A DNA stretch of 64,000 bases, taken from the NCBI GenBank assembly GCA_024516035.1, contig CM044957.1:15882564-15946563 (forward strand). The letters are read 5' to 3'. Of the stretch, positions 1 through 12,600 are shown one piece after another. Under the pieces are notes generated by a model. The model ran no database searches and was not told the origin of the DNA. It was given only the letters and a program-made list of their open reading frames with translations. Within the stretch, counting starts at the first letter, position 1. Every line of letters begins with the position of its first letter. Origin of the DNA: Bactericera cockerelli (Eukaryota; Arthropoda; Insecta; Hemiptera; Triozidae). A program made the translations under genes and the position numbers.

Positions 1-155
1 TTCTTTTGACAGTTTTCGACGTTTTTCCAGTGTTGTAATTGATTTTGTTCAATTTTCCGACTAGTGCTTCGTGTTTATCTTGTGAATGGTGACAAAATCA
101 TAGTGATTGTGTGAATATTTACTACATACTTTATAAAGGAACATTATTTTTCAAG
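1..155 (+). other. probable 5' leader exon (non-coding, partial)
   Basis: The first 155 bases end in CAAG|GTAAGA, a near-consensus splice donor. All frames are short, as expected for a 5' untranslated exon. It contains one tiny upstream ORF, ATG GTG ACA AAA TCA TAG, near 86. No acceptor is visible upstream inside the window, so the exon may begin before base 1. I infer that it is the first exon of the + strand gene whose coding start lies at 60648 or 63385, because the donor faces that way and no other strong gene signal lies between except the 60-nt exon at 52179. It could also belong to a different gene, or be a chance donor in intergenic DNA. Transcript evidence would decide. Confidence 0.35.
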
Positions 156-2330
156 GTAAGAATTTTTATTGATTTACTTTTCTCAGAAACATTTTTTTTA
201 TCATAATAGTTATGTTACATTTTCTCTTGAGGTGTTGTATGAAAATATTTGAATAAGAAATCCCCCTCATATTCCTTTAAATCGACTCGTAAATGTATTA
301 TCCGGTCCCATCACAAGAGTTTCAATACTGAATGCCTTGGTAATCCAGGTGCGAAATTTCATGTGCGAAGTTACGTTTGAAACTGAAATAAAAAATAACT
401 GAAAAATCATTTTCTCTGATAGCTCTTATCAAGGATTGGGTAGGAAGTTCTGAATGTATGTTTAGTTTGTTCAGTATTTGTATCATCGACTCATCCTCCG
501 TTATGAAACTATGTATACCTAGATAGACAACCGACGGAAGCGGGTAACCGGTCTTTGGTCTGACATTGTCATTTCTTAGCATCTTGGTTTTCTCTCAGGA
601 GTTGCTGAGCAGTAGAAAGTTTGCAAGTGCTCTAAATAGTAGAAATTCAATTTTACATAAGTATTATAAGTAATTCACAACGTATTGCCGCTTTTCCTGT
701 CCAAAATTTCAAACAATTCCGGTTCAAAATTTCAACAAAAAAAAACTACTCGTTCGGTCGTATGAGAATAATAATAGGTATCATGATCTACAGCCTCCGC
801 CAGCCGCTGAGGCAAAGTTGTATAGGTTTGAAACTGATTCAAAAGTTCAGCATTGCCATTGTTGAGATTATTGCTTGTGTTTACTCATAGGGATATTTTT
901 ACGTCAAATTTAGACCTCTCCAATGAGATGGTGAAAATAAATTGATGATAGAAACCTGGGTACTTTACTTAATATACCTACTTAATCGAGCTAAAATATC
1001 TGTAAAACTTATCTAGATTTTAATTCCACCCGAGATCTAAGAAATATTAACTTTATCACTATTAATTTGTATTGGATACTCTGTTGGTGGATTAACCTGG
1101 TGTGGCTAGTATTTTTAACCTGTAAATCACTTTAACCATCATGAAGCAACCTTAAACAAACTGACATATTGTGTTTAGAACTTGAACTCTGACATGGACA
1201 AGGGGTTGGCTGCATGAATGCATGAGAAACTCGGTCTGACTTTTCTCAAGTTATAATTCCGACCAAAGCGGATACTTTAGCCTTGAATCTGCATGTCTGT
1301 TCTGTGTGGCTCGGCTTATATCTCTAATAACTACCATGTTTCCTTCTACAGGTATACATAATCTGAAATTGACAGTGATCTGATTCTAGCATACGTTTTT
1401 CTGTTCATATGTATGCACAAGCTACGCCTTTGGAATGCCGTCAGGTTTCCTTTGGCTACTGGCGACCTTTCCAAACACCTTGGAACCTTTGAAACTTTCA
1501 TGTCCAATATTCATTATTGTCCGCTCAATAGACACCATCTTTTAAGAGTTCAGTACAGCATTGTTATTTGGTTTTAATTTTTTAGTGGTGCTACCAGTAT
1601 TTATTTCTCTAGTACAACCACAGGCCTGAATAACCTACGAACTTAGATAAAGATCAAACTTAATTGTATAGATTAGTCGCCGCTTACGATTGTCTTAAAT
1701 CTGACCAGGACATTCCTTTTATTTCTCAAAGGAAGGGCAGAGTTTCCAGCTAGTATGGCGGCTGTTCAATGGATTGTTTGCTAAAGTGAAAGCAGCAGAG
1801 GAATTCTAGAATAATAAATTTATCCATTACACCTTGTTATGAGAAACGAGAGGACCCTGTATCTACCTGTATTTCTGTTCAGGACCGGGGAATGCAGGTG
1901 CGTGAGGAAAGACCCTTCCAACAAACAATTTGTTCCTGATTGTTGTGGAGGAATTTCTGTTAGGGGAGGTTATCCTCGTTCATTTCTTCGTTCATGATAT
2001 CCACTAGTTATCCTTTGATGAAACCCGAACATGCACTAAATAACTAAATATTATCTACTATCTATGTATTGAACCGCCTGCGCCCCCCTCTCCGAAACAT
2101 TATTTTTTTATTTATATATATAAAAAAAAACTGGTGTGACACCACACGACTTTCCTGATCACTCGAAAATACGTCCAAATCCTCCACTGGTGGTGGCTCA
2201 ACGGTAACAGTTAGCTTAAAAAGCATTGTGAAATTCGTAATCAGCATCTCAAAATCATTGTATTTGATAAGTCACAATCCCCATGCTAGTATGTATAGTA
2301 AAAAAGAGTCCTAATACCGGTAAATTGGGG
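156..2330. other. non-coding stretch
   Basis: AT-rich sequence with only chance ORFs under about 90 codons. A polypyrimidine tract followed by TTCTACAG|GTATAC at 1341-1356 resembles an acceptor/donor fusion, but the donor half is weak. No repeat family, RNA gene or domain recognised. Confidence 0.6.
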
Positions 2331-2662
2331 CCGGGTTCCAAAAAGTTCAAGATATCAAAAAATGGTCAGTATATACCCCTATTATTTTTTTATTACAAGA
2401 AAAACTTGTTCTCATAAAGTTTACCCTAAGGGAAGTCATATCTCTTATCGTTTAGCCAGAACGGCCAAATAGCGGTCGAAAGGCTGCTCTTGGCGGCACC
2501 GATTTTTTTCAAAAGATTCGTGCTGCGTCCTCTATATATTTATGATCTCTGTCTCTAGCTAATGCCGTTCTTGAGATATTTTGTTTACAGACAGACAGAC
2601 AGACGGACCGAAATTTTTTAGTGATTCCATTACTTTCCTTATTATATAGGAAAAGGAAAGTA
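2331..2662 (+). repeat. interspersed repeat ending in a hairpin
   Basis: This block is compositionally unlike its flanks. It holds a CAGACAGACAGACGGAC run (2588-2606) just after TTCTTGAGATATTTTG, a sequence pair typical of insect dispersed repeats. It ends in a hairpin in which ACTTTCC (from 2632) pairs with GGAAAGT (to 2661) across an AT-rich loop. A GC-richer core, GCGGTCGAAAGGCTGCTCTT, lies at about 2472-2491. The superfamily is not assigned; no terminal inverted repeat or target duplication could be paired, so the boundaries are approximate. Confidence 0.5.
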
Positions 2663-3868
2663 AAAATGACCCGTCTTGGTTGATCTAATTAAACTCATAG
2701 GAGAAATAAGCAAAAAAATAATCTGGGTAAAACTAAATATACCTAAGCTAAGCAGTTATCTCTTCAATGTATTTCTGGTTGAATCAATTTATAAAGATAC
2801 CTAACTTAAATAATTATGACTCTTAATATCAATCAGTTTTTTTTATGGGCAGGTATCATATCTATATGGGCAATCAAAACTTAATAGTACAATAATACAA
2901 TGTTAAGTGTATAATATGTTACTTTTAACATAATATAACTTGAATATTTGAGCCTAATGAACTCTGGCCGTCCAAAATCCTCCGTAATTACGAGCACATT
3001 ATGTCTAACGGTTCAGGAGTATAATGTTAGTATCGTATCAAATTATGAAAGAGCTCTCCCTGTAATAAATACGAGTATAATAGTTCAGTAACCACATGAA
3101 AGTTCGGTAGTGTGTGGATCGATCTGTTGGATCCATTGAAATTCAACATTCCCAAGTTTAGTGTAGAATTTTTTTGGGTTTACATTCAGAGTAGAGGTAT
3201 TCTTTCCTGGTCGGAACTAATAGAGCCTCCGGATCAGAGTCAATGTTTCCTTAGAAATGCCTTGGCACGCAGAGCCCGACTTTTTAAGTTAAATATGTCT
3301 CGCCTCAATTTGCACAAAATAAATAATAATAGACATCTATTTATATGCTAAGTAGGACTGGAGTGCCTTTAATCATCTTTATCATCCTATCATTTCTCAA
3401 ACTTTATGAAGATAAATTTATCAGGCATATCCTCTGGGCGTTCCACTGTGCCTGGATTACCAGATTAGTCCGAAAAGCACTCTGCTGCCAGGCTTGATTT
3501 AAATTTGTATCCACCTCTCTCCACAAATTAAATAAACATAATGCGCGAAAAAGTGTGCTTCTCTGTGCACATTGCGCATCCTCCAAGCTTCTTCTTTGGA
3601 GGATGTGCCAGATTTTCCTAGTATTCCTGATAATCTGGTGCATAGAGATTGTCCTATCTGTACAGTTCATAACTAATAATCCAGTCGACCTGGAAACAAG
3701 AGAAAAATTTCCAGGTCAAATTTACGTCTTTGGGAAAATAACCAACCTCTTTACAAGAAAAAACTGGACATTAGAGAAAAAAAAAATTGGTCACTCGATT
3801 TCTATGAAATTAAGGTTGGACTACTGCTTTTAACATGCATAAGTTTATTTAGTAGGTACTTTTATTAT
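2663..3868. other. non-coding stretch
   Basis: AT-rich DNA. Short open frames on both strands at 3404-3833 overlap each other and show no recognisable domain, so I treat them as chance ORFs. Confidence 0.55.
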
Positions 3869-4096
3869 TGACTAGCGGGCTGTCGCCGCTTTGCGTGACG
3901 AGGCATGGCCGTGAAAGCAAAAAAATCTTTTCCGCCAATGTAGGTGTTGTAGTGGGAGTTTCGAAAAATCCGTCTTTTGCACATCTAGACTATAAGACAA
4001 AGCTACCTACCAAATTTCAGCTCGCTAGGTATTACGGTTTGGCTGTAGAGCGATGATCAGTCAGTCAGTGACTTTGACATTTATATATTAAGATTA
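3869..4096 (+). repeat. retroposon 3' tail (RTE-like), + orientation
   Basis: The sequence starts ACTAGCGGGCTGTCGCC and passes through CCAAATTTCAGCTCGCTAGG. It ends with CAGTCAGTCAGTGAC followed by an AT-rich TATATATTAAGAT tail. This arrangement (ACTAGC-G head, 'AAATTTCAGCT' block, CAGT tandem, TATATA tail) is the one carried by many insect retroposon 3' ends related to RTE-type LINEs and their SINEs. The open frame through it is a by-product. No target duplication was resolved. Confidence 0.5.
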
Positions 4097-7000
4097 AAAT
4101 ATTTAAAGGTGAAAAATAATCATTTAAATCACGCCACTGATTCAGAGGAACTCAAAGTCATTTCAGTATTGAGCTATATCTAGTACATAATGATGTTCAA
4201 AGCTATCCATAGGTCTATTTTCAATGTGGGCACCTAATAGGTCAAGGCTACACTACACAGTGGCACCAAACAAAAAAAAATTAAGCTTCAAGTAATTCAT
4301 CATTTTAGTTTACACAATACTAGCCGTATACTCGTACTTGGCCACGGGATCTAATTTAGAATCGGCGAAGGCATGACCGTTTGGGCTGTGGAAATCGAAG
4401 AGACTTACTTATTCAATATGCCATTTGAGATTTATGTGTAGAGATGACTACAGATTGGATTTAAGTTTTCTACTTCTCACAGCTCCTTCCAAATGGAAAC
4501 TTTCCACGCCACCAAGACACAATACAAGACGCTAAGATGGATGGATTTTGGTGTCTATCCTCCTATTCTCGGTATCTCTTTTTCTAATTCTTCGTTTTTG
4601 ATAAGAACCATTTTTATTACCCGGGATAATCAACAAAAGATTAAGAACCTAGACCTGTTCCTTTTTGTAATCTGAAAGAAGACATTATACAATGAAGAAT
4701 ACTTCCAACAGGTAGATGCACTAACCCTGAGACCATAACACTCAATAGTAAAAGACCTTGAATTCCAATTGATTCTGTAATGTATTATAATAGAAATCTT
4801 GGAAAAAAGGAAATAGGTACGAAAGTAATGCAAGAAAGGCATTTCCTCTAGAGACTCTTAATTTAAATCCACCATCTGTCGTTAAAATGTTTGGCTGATT
4901 AGATAACTTTCAAATAACTAATTAATTTAGATAGTAGGTAATTTAATTGATGTACATAGCTACAGTATAAGGTACACAGTATAATAGTCGAAATCAAGAA
5001 ATTTGTAATTGAAAAAATAAAGACACGAATTAAACCAGTGCCATACAAAAAGTTCAAAGGGGTTCAAATAAGCTTTCAGAAAAACAGTAACTGGAACCAT
5101 CTAGAAAATACACCCAAAATCTGAAAAGGAGGTTTTTTCTGCCAAAAGTACGTCATAATTATATTAGAATACTAGGTATCTGTGCTTTCTAAGTGATACT
5201 ATTAATGACTCAGATTCTACTAATTTTATTTAACATGGACCCAATCTAACAATGGAAGAAGAGGATTAAACGCAGTAATCGCAGTCAAACTATTGAAAGT
5301 CACAGATTCAGATAAAACAGGTCTTGGCATAGGTAGACTGATAAATCTAAGCCAAGCAAATAGGTAATTGGATTATTATGTTTGGAGATAATGGAGACCC
5401 AGCAAGAAATGACATTATAGAAAACTAGACTGGTAAAAACAGAGAATAGAGTGGCAATCGAAACTGTAATCATCTAGAATTTAATGTGATTTGAACCCTA
5501 CCTATACAGGGATGTAGTCTAATAATCAGAACAAAGTAGTGTCTAGACGGGCGGTAAGGAGCGAACCACCCTTGTAATACTTATAACACTTATCCATGTG
5601 TTATTTTAAAAGGATTTTTGATGTTGATAACCAATATAAAATGATTTCTTGTACTAATTTCTTTTATCAGTACAAAGAGTGAAGTTATTCATTAGGTAGC
5701 AGGTAGGGTCCTTGCAAAGTTGTCTGTGGTAACTTCTTGAAAAACAAAAATAAAGGATTTTATTGAGACAAGTTTCCTGTGCAATGTGCATTATCATGTT
5801 AGTAGACATTTGGCAGTTTTCCAAACTTTTAATTGGAAGCTTTTCATTATCATAACTACATTATGTTGGAGATGTCTTCTGGAGGGCTGTTTTTGAACTA
5901 ATTAGTACCTTGGCTTGATTACCCATGAGATATATAATGCATTGGAAGGTATATGCATGATATTTACATAACACTAATTGAATTATAAACATGATAATAT
6001 GTATATTCTCAAATTTCTTTAGATTATGTAGATTTAGGTACCCATGTACCTATCTATTTGTATATCATTGCAAATGTTGACATTTTGAGACTTTTAAGTT
6101 ACTTTAGATTTTACTTTATAAAATATCATTAAGTACGAATCATAATTATTATAGCTAGATACCTTACTAATGTTTGATTTGTTCAATGTTTTAAACTCAA
6201 CAATTTTATGCAAGTAATGCATTTTAAGAAGTAATTATTTGAATAACATGTATGCTAGTACAAAAATAAATTATTAATAAACCAGATCTTGAGAATGTAG
6301 ATACATGCATATTTTTAATAATTTGACCTTTCCTCGAGATATTGCGGACTAATAGATAGGATACTTTCCTACATAAAAAGAACAAACATATCCGCAAAAT
6401 GAATTTGAGAAAGTTTGAACTGAGAGCTTAAATATCTTTCCAGACTCTTTCAATTTTATGTTCACAAATCATGGTGAAGCTCGAGGCGATATCTCAATAT
6501 AATGAGTGGTTACTTCTGTTCTGAAATTTTAATAAAGTGGATGGGCACGCCAAAGGTAATGGGTCGAGGAGTGAATTTGGCAGTGTTGTTCACCGGATTG
6601 TTTGATTCTAAATTGAAATTTCAAACCCACAGAACCCGTTGTAATGCGAGTGTTCTGTGTCCCTAGAGTCCTGACTCCTGGTACACCAAGCACTTCAGCA
6701 GGTTTCATTTTTATAAGTTTGGTACAGGTTAAAAGAAAAATCAAATCCAGTATGTACACATAATAGGTATGTCATTAATTATTATCCTTGATAAACGTGT
6801 CTTTTGTTGAAGAGACCAAAATATACGAGTATGCTGTTATCTTTGTAATTATGCGCGGTTCTGATACTATAGTATCTTGGCAATCTTCGCATAGAATATA
6901 GATATTAAAGTGGGAAACCGTTAAAATGTTCTAAACCCGTTGGTCCGCTCTAGAAGGCAATCCGTTATAAGTCTGGCACAGGTATCCTTTACACTCGTAT

Positions 7001-9368
7001 ATCTCAATATGTATAGGCAATTCGGTTTTGTGCTGGATTATGTAAATTCTATTCTTATCTATATCCACAATATCATTGAGAACTGAGAGCTCTTACTCCA
7101 TGTCGTTGTGGACAAAAATATTACACGGAATATTTACCTCGGGTTCCAAACTCGTTCTGATAGCATCAATCAAGTGTGGGCACACCTATAAAGGGTTTCA
7201 ACTTGTTTGGTGCTGGTTTGGCCGGGCAAGTTACAAAGTTGAAGTCGCTATGTATGTTAATGTTAAATATTTCAATCCGTACTCTCCATGCAACTTGATC
7301 TAAATTCCCGAGTTACCACAGAGCCAAACCAGGACACCCTCTAGCATCGAGATGGATATACCTGATCAAGTGCATACCTCTATCAGATGCTTATCATCCT
7401 TATTAAATGAGCTCTTGGTCAGTTACTACTTTTGATGGCTCTTCCTCTATTTATTTAATCATATGTTTTGGTCTTTTGAAAGATTTTAGTGTTTTTAGAT
7501 AGAGGAAGTTTTGTACCATGCAACTCCTATTGAGGTGATTCGAACAATATTAATCCTGTATTGATGGAAAAAGAAATCTAGCCAAAAGAAACACGACACC
7601 AAGAGGTGACAGATTAAGCTTGTGTTTTTCAAACTTTTTAAATTTACTTACTAAGTCTAGTAGTTTGACTAGGACGATAACATCTTCGTTCTTAATCTAA
7701 ATTTTGTAAATTTGAATTAGCCACCATAGGTAAAAGTAGGTACTACATAATATTTCATTAATTGATTTTCCAAGACATAAATTAGTGTTAACAAAGTGCA
7801 AAGTTGAATCTCAATAAAATGACGCGCTTGTCTGAACTTTAGCTGTTCCAAGCTGCATATGCAGTACCTACAATTTACATTTGAATCAGGTAAATTGTTG
7901 TTCAGCATAAAAGTAGCGGATAGCTCTTCTTTCACATTTGAAATTGACTCCCAACCCAGGCAAGTCTGAATCTGAATGAAAAGATAATAAAATTGTCAAG
8001 TGGAACCCAATTTATAAGCTACATAAGAATATAAATATTAAATCCTAAATTTCAGAACTTGTGTCACATGCACGAGTCACTCAAATTATATTCTGGTTTT
8101 ATGTCGAAGGATAGAGTGTGGCGGAGCACCTTTCACAGAATAATGTATTTTAATTCACAAGTTTATCGATTGGATTAATGAAAACAAATTCAATTCATAA
8201 CTTTAATGCTAACATACATGGGAAGACCATGGTGCATTAAATATAGGTACTTTGCTGGGTGTCTACACTCTACACTCTGCTATGTAAAACATAATGTAAG
8301 GTTAGCATGTCAAAAATTACAGCTAACAAACTCGAACTCAGAATTCTAACTGTTCCTCCCATCAGGTCTTCGATAACCAGTTTTTTCTGATGGTTTATTT
8401 TTTATACTATACATGAAAAAAACATCATTCACCTATTATAAGATAAATGAAATATTAAGCAGCTTATAAAAAATATTTTCTTACTAGATTATTAAGTCAG
8501 GAGTGGCCTGTAGGGTTCAGGAATTTCTTTCACATTGAACTCACTGAGAGGAGTGAACTCTGAGATTCACAAAATTTCACTCACCTTGCCCGTCCAGTTT
8601 GAAAACAGGTGATACTCACTGGGAACTGACGTGATGTCTTGTACTGATCCTTGAACAATACTGGGTTTTGTTGGTATGTGCAAGGTTTCGACCAATGTCT
8701 AGGGCATCCCTGTCTTCAAAATGTGCAGGAGATTCTGATCAATCTTCCCTTTCTAGTCCAGCCTGAGGAGAAGCTTGATTCTGTTTGGGCTTGCATTTAA
8801 GACGGTTTGAAAAGATTATTAACATTGAGAGGATCGTTTTTTTAAAACATTTTCATTTACTTTAACTTATGACAAGAATCATCAAGTAGGTTCTAAATAG
8901 CTTTTGAAATCCAGAGGAAATTTAATTAGTAAAACATACCTTATCATTAGCATAGATCTCTTAAAAATTCTAATTTTAGGTGGGACTTAACAGAAACCGC
9001 AGTTCTGAACTTCTGATTCATTAGAGTATAAATGACGCTACCGGTGACAACGTAGATTTAGTTGTTCTCATAATTTGGACTTATGATTGGACCACACAAA
9101 TTTGACACTAATAACACTGATAAAGAGGCTGTAGACGAGATGGACCCTACACCAACAGCCATGTTAATGTAAAAGATACAGCTACTGCTTGAGTCACACT
9201 CAAAGACAATCTTATGTGATGAAGGTGGGTATTAGAACATAATGATGGCGGTAAGTGTCAAAGAATGGTACTATTAAGTGACAGTCCACTACTGACAATT
9301 ATGTTTCCAACTCTTCGCGTCTCGCAACACATCTGGCAAAGTCACCCCATCGGAACAATGAAGAAATG
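4097..9368. other. non-coding stretch
   Basis: Five kilobases of AT-rich sequence with scattered open frames of 60-76 codons, none with a recognisable motif, and no confident repeat boundary, tRNA-like sequence or strong exon. Best read as intron or intergenic DNA. Confidence 0.6.
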
Positions 9369-9612
9369 TTATTATTATTATAGTATGCTTTATTAGGAGG
9401 ACAGAGTACAATAGTAACAGTATAAAATTAAGAAAAAACGAACAAATGACAAAATAAATAAGTAAAAAAGAAAAGAAAATAACAATAATGTCCTACCTAA
9501 AGGGCGGGGTTATTGCCTATGGCAATCTCTTCCACCCAACCTGTTCTGCGGCTGCCCACGCAACTGGGACGTAGCCGTGTGAACAAATAACTATAATCCA
9601 GTTAGGTGTACT
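9369..9612 (-). mobile_element. 5'-truncated LINE, 3' terminus
   Basis: On the minus strand an open frame encodes ...RRTGWVEEIAIGNNPAL followed by a stop (complement of CTA at 9497-9499). The 3' untranslated region has CCTAATAAAGCAT, with an AATAAA signal, and ends in an (ATA/ATT)n tail, seen on the + strand as TTATTATTATTATAG from 9369. A C-terminal reverse-transcriptase peptide, a short 3' UTR and a trinucleotide tail are what a non-LTR retrotransposon leaves after 5' truncation. Only about 30 codons of the protein remain. The clade is not determined. A shorter relative lies at 34472-34652. Confidence 0.7.
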
Positions 9613-12600
9613 ACCTAGTTATTAGCTGGGCTAAAGAACAAGTATCGCAATTTTTAGCCACTTATTAACCCGAATAACTATGAGTATAGTTAGATGTAAC
9701 TTTGGTGTGTACAATAGATATATGTGTTGGGTCCGATAGTGGATAGTTAGAAGCCAGAACTGAAGTGAAACTAACAAAATTGTTTTAGAATTTACTAATC
9801 GATAAATGGATTTATTTTTAGAAGTCTTATTTATGCCTAAAGAAACCTTTTATTATTCAATTGAATATACATACTCAGTACTCAGTTACATTTTGTTTTA
9901 AATTATACAAATCTACAAAGTTTTCATAAATACTGAGGAATTCAAATGCCACTACCCCGTCAGGACCTCTGAGGAGTTACCTCACAGCAATGTGCACATG
10001 GATGAGCATAGCCATGGTAAGCTAATCATTCATACGGCGGCATGGCTCTGGTAGATCTCAGGGTATTGGATATGGGTCAGCTGACTACAGGGTCAAGCAG
10101 TGACCATTGGACCATGCTATCGTCAAGGAACGAGTTTTATGTCAAAATATAGATACCGAAACGAGTTTTTTTAATTTGAAAATCAAGTTTTGAACTGAAC
10201 CCGTGGAGATTATCGGCAAAATTGCAACAATTAATACTTTACATGTGGTAATGTTTTAGCTGCTTCATCCAAAGTATGTACAGCTATTAAGAAAATGAAG
10301 TTACGTGTTTCTACGGTTCTGCTGTCTGAACTTGCCGAAAATAACTGAACTGAATAGTGAATAAATTTCATCCACATTGTCTTTTTCTTTACGATTTTTC
10401 GAGTATTTTTCTTTACTTTAGGAATGCTTTTTTCTAAAAGATGGCCCTTCACATCTCAAACCCTCTAGACATTAAGGAGATTTAGATCTTCTTAATGATA
10501 AACAATGAAAATAAAAAGTGTCATTTAATCCATTTGAAATTAGATGTCACTTAAATGTTTTATTTTTTTGGCAAGAGCTACAAAATTCTTACTGTTACAT
10601 CTGATCTCTGAGCCATACACTTTCGCCAGACCCTATTGAGACAAATAGAAAGTAGCAAGTTATGGCTATGTAATGGACACATACCTGTATGGAGCTAGAT
10701 TATGCCTAGTTTACAGTCGGTTAATTATTCTATTAGTCTCGTCTTCTTTCTAATTAATTTCTATGATTCAGGCTTTAAGATTTCTGGTTTTCTGGCTGTT
10801 AAACAAGGAACTAGCGTGAGTCCATTGACTCCCGCATCCAACTCTAGAAACTGCACCCGTTGTCTGGTGGATTTCACACTGGATTTGACGCCGGGTGTTC
10901 GAGTTTGACTCCCAATACACACACTTTTACCAGGTAGTTTTACTTGTGACTCTCGTCTGTATTATTGAATAACTTTTGGTACTCATAATATGCATAGATT
11001 ATGATTCACAAGTGTTGTTGTGGAACCACATGTCGTCAGGGAGTGGTTCTTCAAATATAAAAAAACTACCGACGCCCAAAGTTAGTATTATGACGTGTAT
11101 TTTAAAAACTTAGCGTGTATATAGTTGATAGTTACCGGTGTACATGAAGCTAACTCTTAATTTGTAGGTAAATTATTAGATCTGGTTTAATTTAAGACTC
11201 AGGGAAGTTATCAAGTTGAAATACAAACTACTTGAACTTTTGTTAGACCTAAGAATTTAGCTGTTCAACTTGTGGCGTACCACATGAAGTTAAATTAGAA
11301 GACCATGACTAAGAAGAGATTTTTTAAATAAAATACTATGATGGATTATTAAATTTGTGCATTCAAATATATTTTTTTCATACTTATATCTTTTATAAGG
11401 GCAAGTCACCATGCAACTATTCATGGCTTCATCTGGAAGTTTACAACAGGCAACATCGATGAAAGATGCAACTGCTTCGATGACGATGAGTTATGAGTGC
11501 TTGGGTTTTGGAAAGAAGTAATAGTTCAGGAATGTGCAGTCGAGTTTCAAAGTCAGAGTGGGATCAAGATTGAATAGATTAAATAGAAAGAGAGTTCCGA
11601 ATTGTGTCGCCAATGAAACAATACTATGTATAATTCTGCTCAAACCTTCAAGAAAAGAACGCTCATTCATTTCAATTCTGTTAGTTTCAGTTACCATGAT
11701 ATAGATTTTCAGGTATATGAGATAAATTTTTTTCCTTATAGACCTTAGAACTTTCAACCATAGAACCCTGTCCGTAGTTCCCTGGGAGCCTACTTGCATC
11801 ATTCTGTTCAATTTCTGGGTTGCTAGTATTACTAGCATTTCGTTGGTATAATGAAGATTACCTGGGAATATTCTTTCCAATGTTTGGAGTTCACATTTTA
11901 TTAAAAGTTCGACATCTTTATATACTATGTATTAGTAAGAAGATATTGTGAAAGGGAAGTTGAGAAGGTCAAAATGCAAGGTCAGGGTTGACAAAATATG
12001 TCTTGCTTATTGAAGACATTTGAGAATTCGACCTGACATTATTTTGTGAGTCTGATTTCCTGATTGTGTGGTACGGGTGTAGTATGTTATTTATACATGG
12101 CTAACATGATTACAATTGAGTAATCGAAATTTTCTTTATTCCCTTGTATGCCACTCCCGTGCTCACTGATCATGTGTTAGTCCCTGTTCACACACCAGAA
12201 GAATCTCCGTTTTTTTACGTTTTCTCCTACATGCGAATTCTTGCTCAGCTATTCCTCATTTCTTCCTACTCGGCATCGCCATTCATCTTGCAGAGAATAT
12301 TGTAAGCCCGAGGAGGAGAGACTGTAGTCATACTACAGGCGCATACCTCTGCAGTATGACCTACTCTGTGAGGATCAGGTACTTTATAACCTATAGGTAA
12401 CTCGCCATTTAAAATCTTATTAGCATTTCAGTAGGTGAGCGATCAGACCTGGTGCGACTATTATCGGCAGACTAGTCGTTCTGTGAAACGTCACGGAAAA
12501 GAAAACTGACACAGAGTCAAGAAGAAAATCAGCGGAGCATCTGGCCTTGGAAATATCGACTTCGAAACTCAATGACGGTGATCTGAAAAGGTACATTTTA

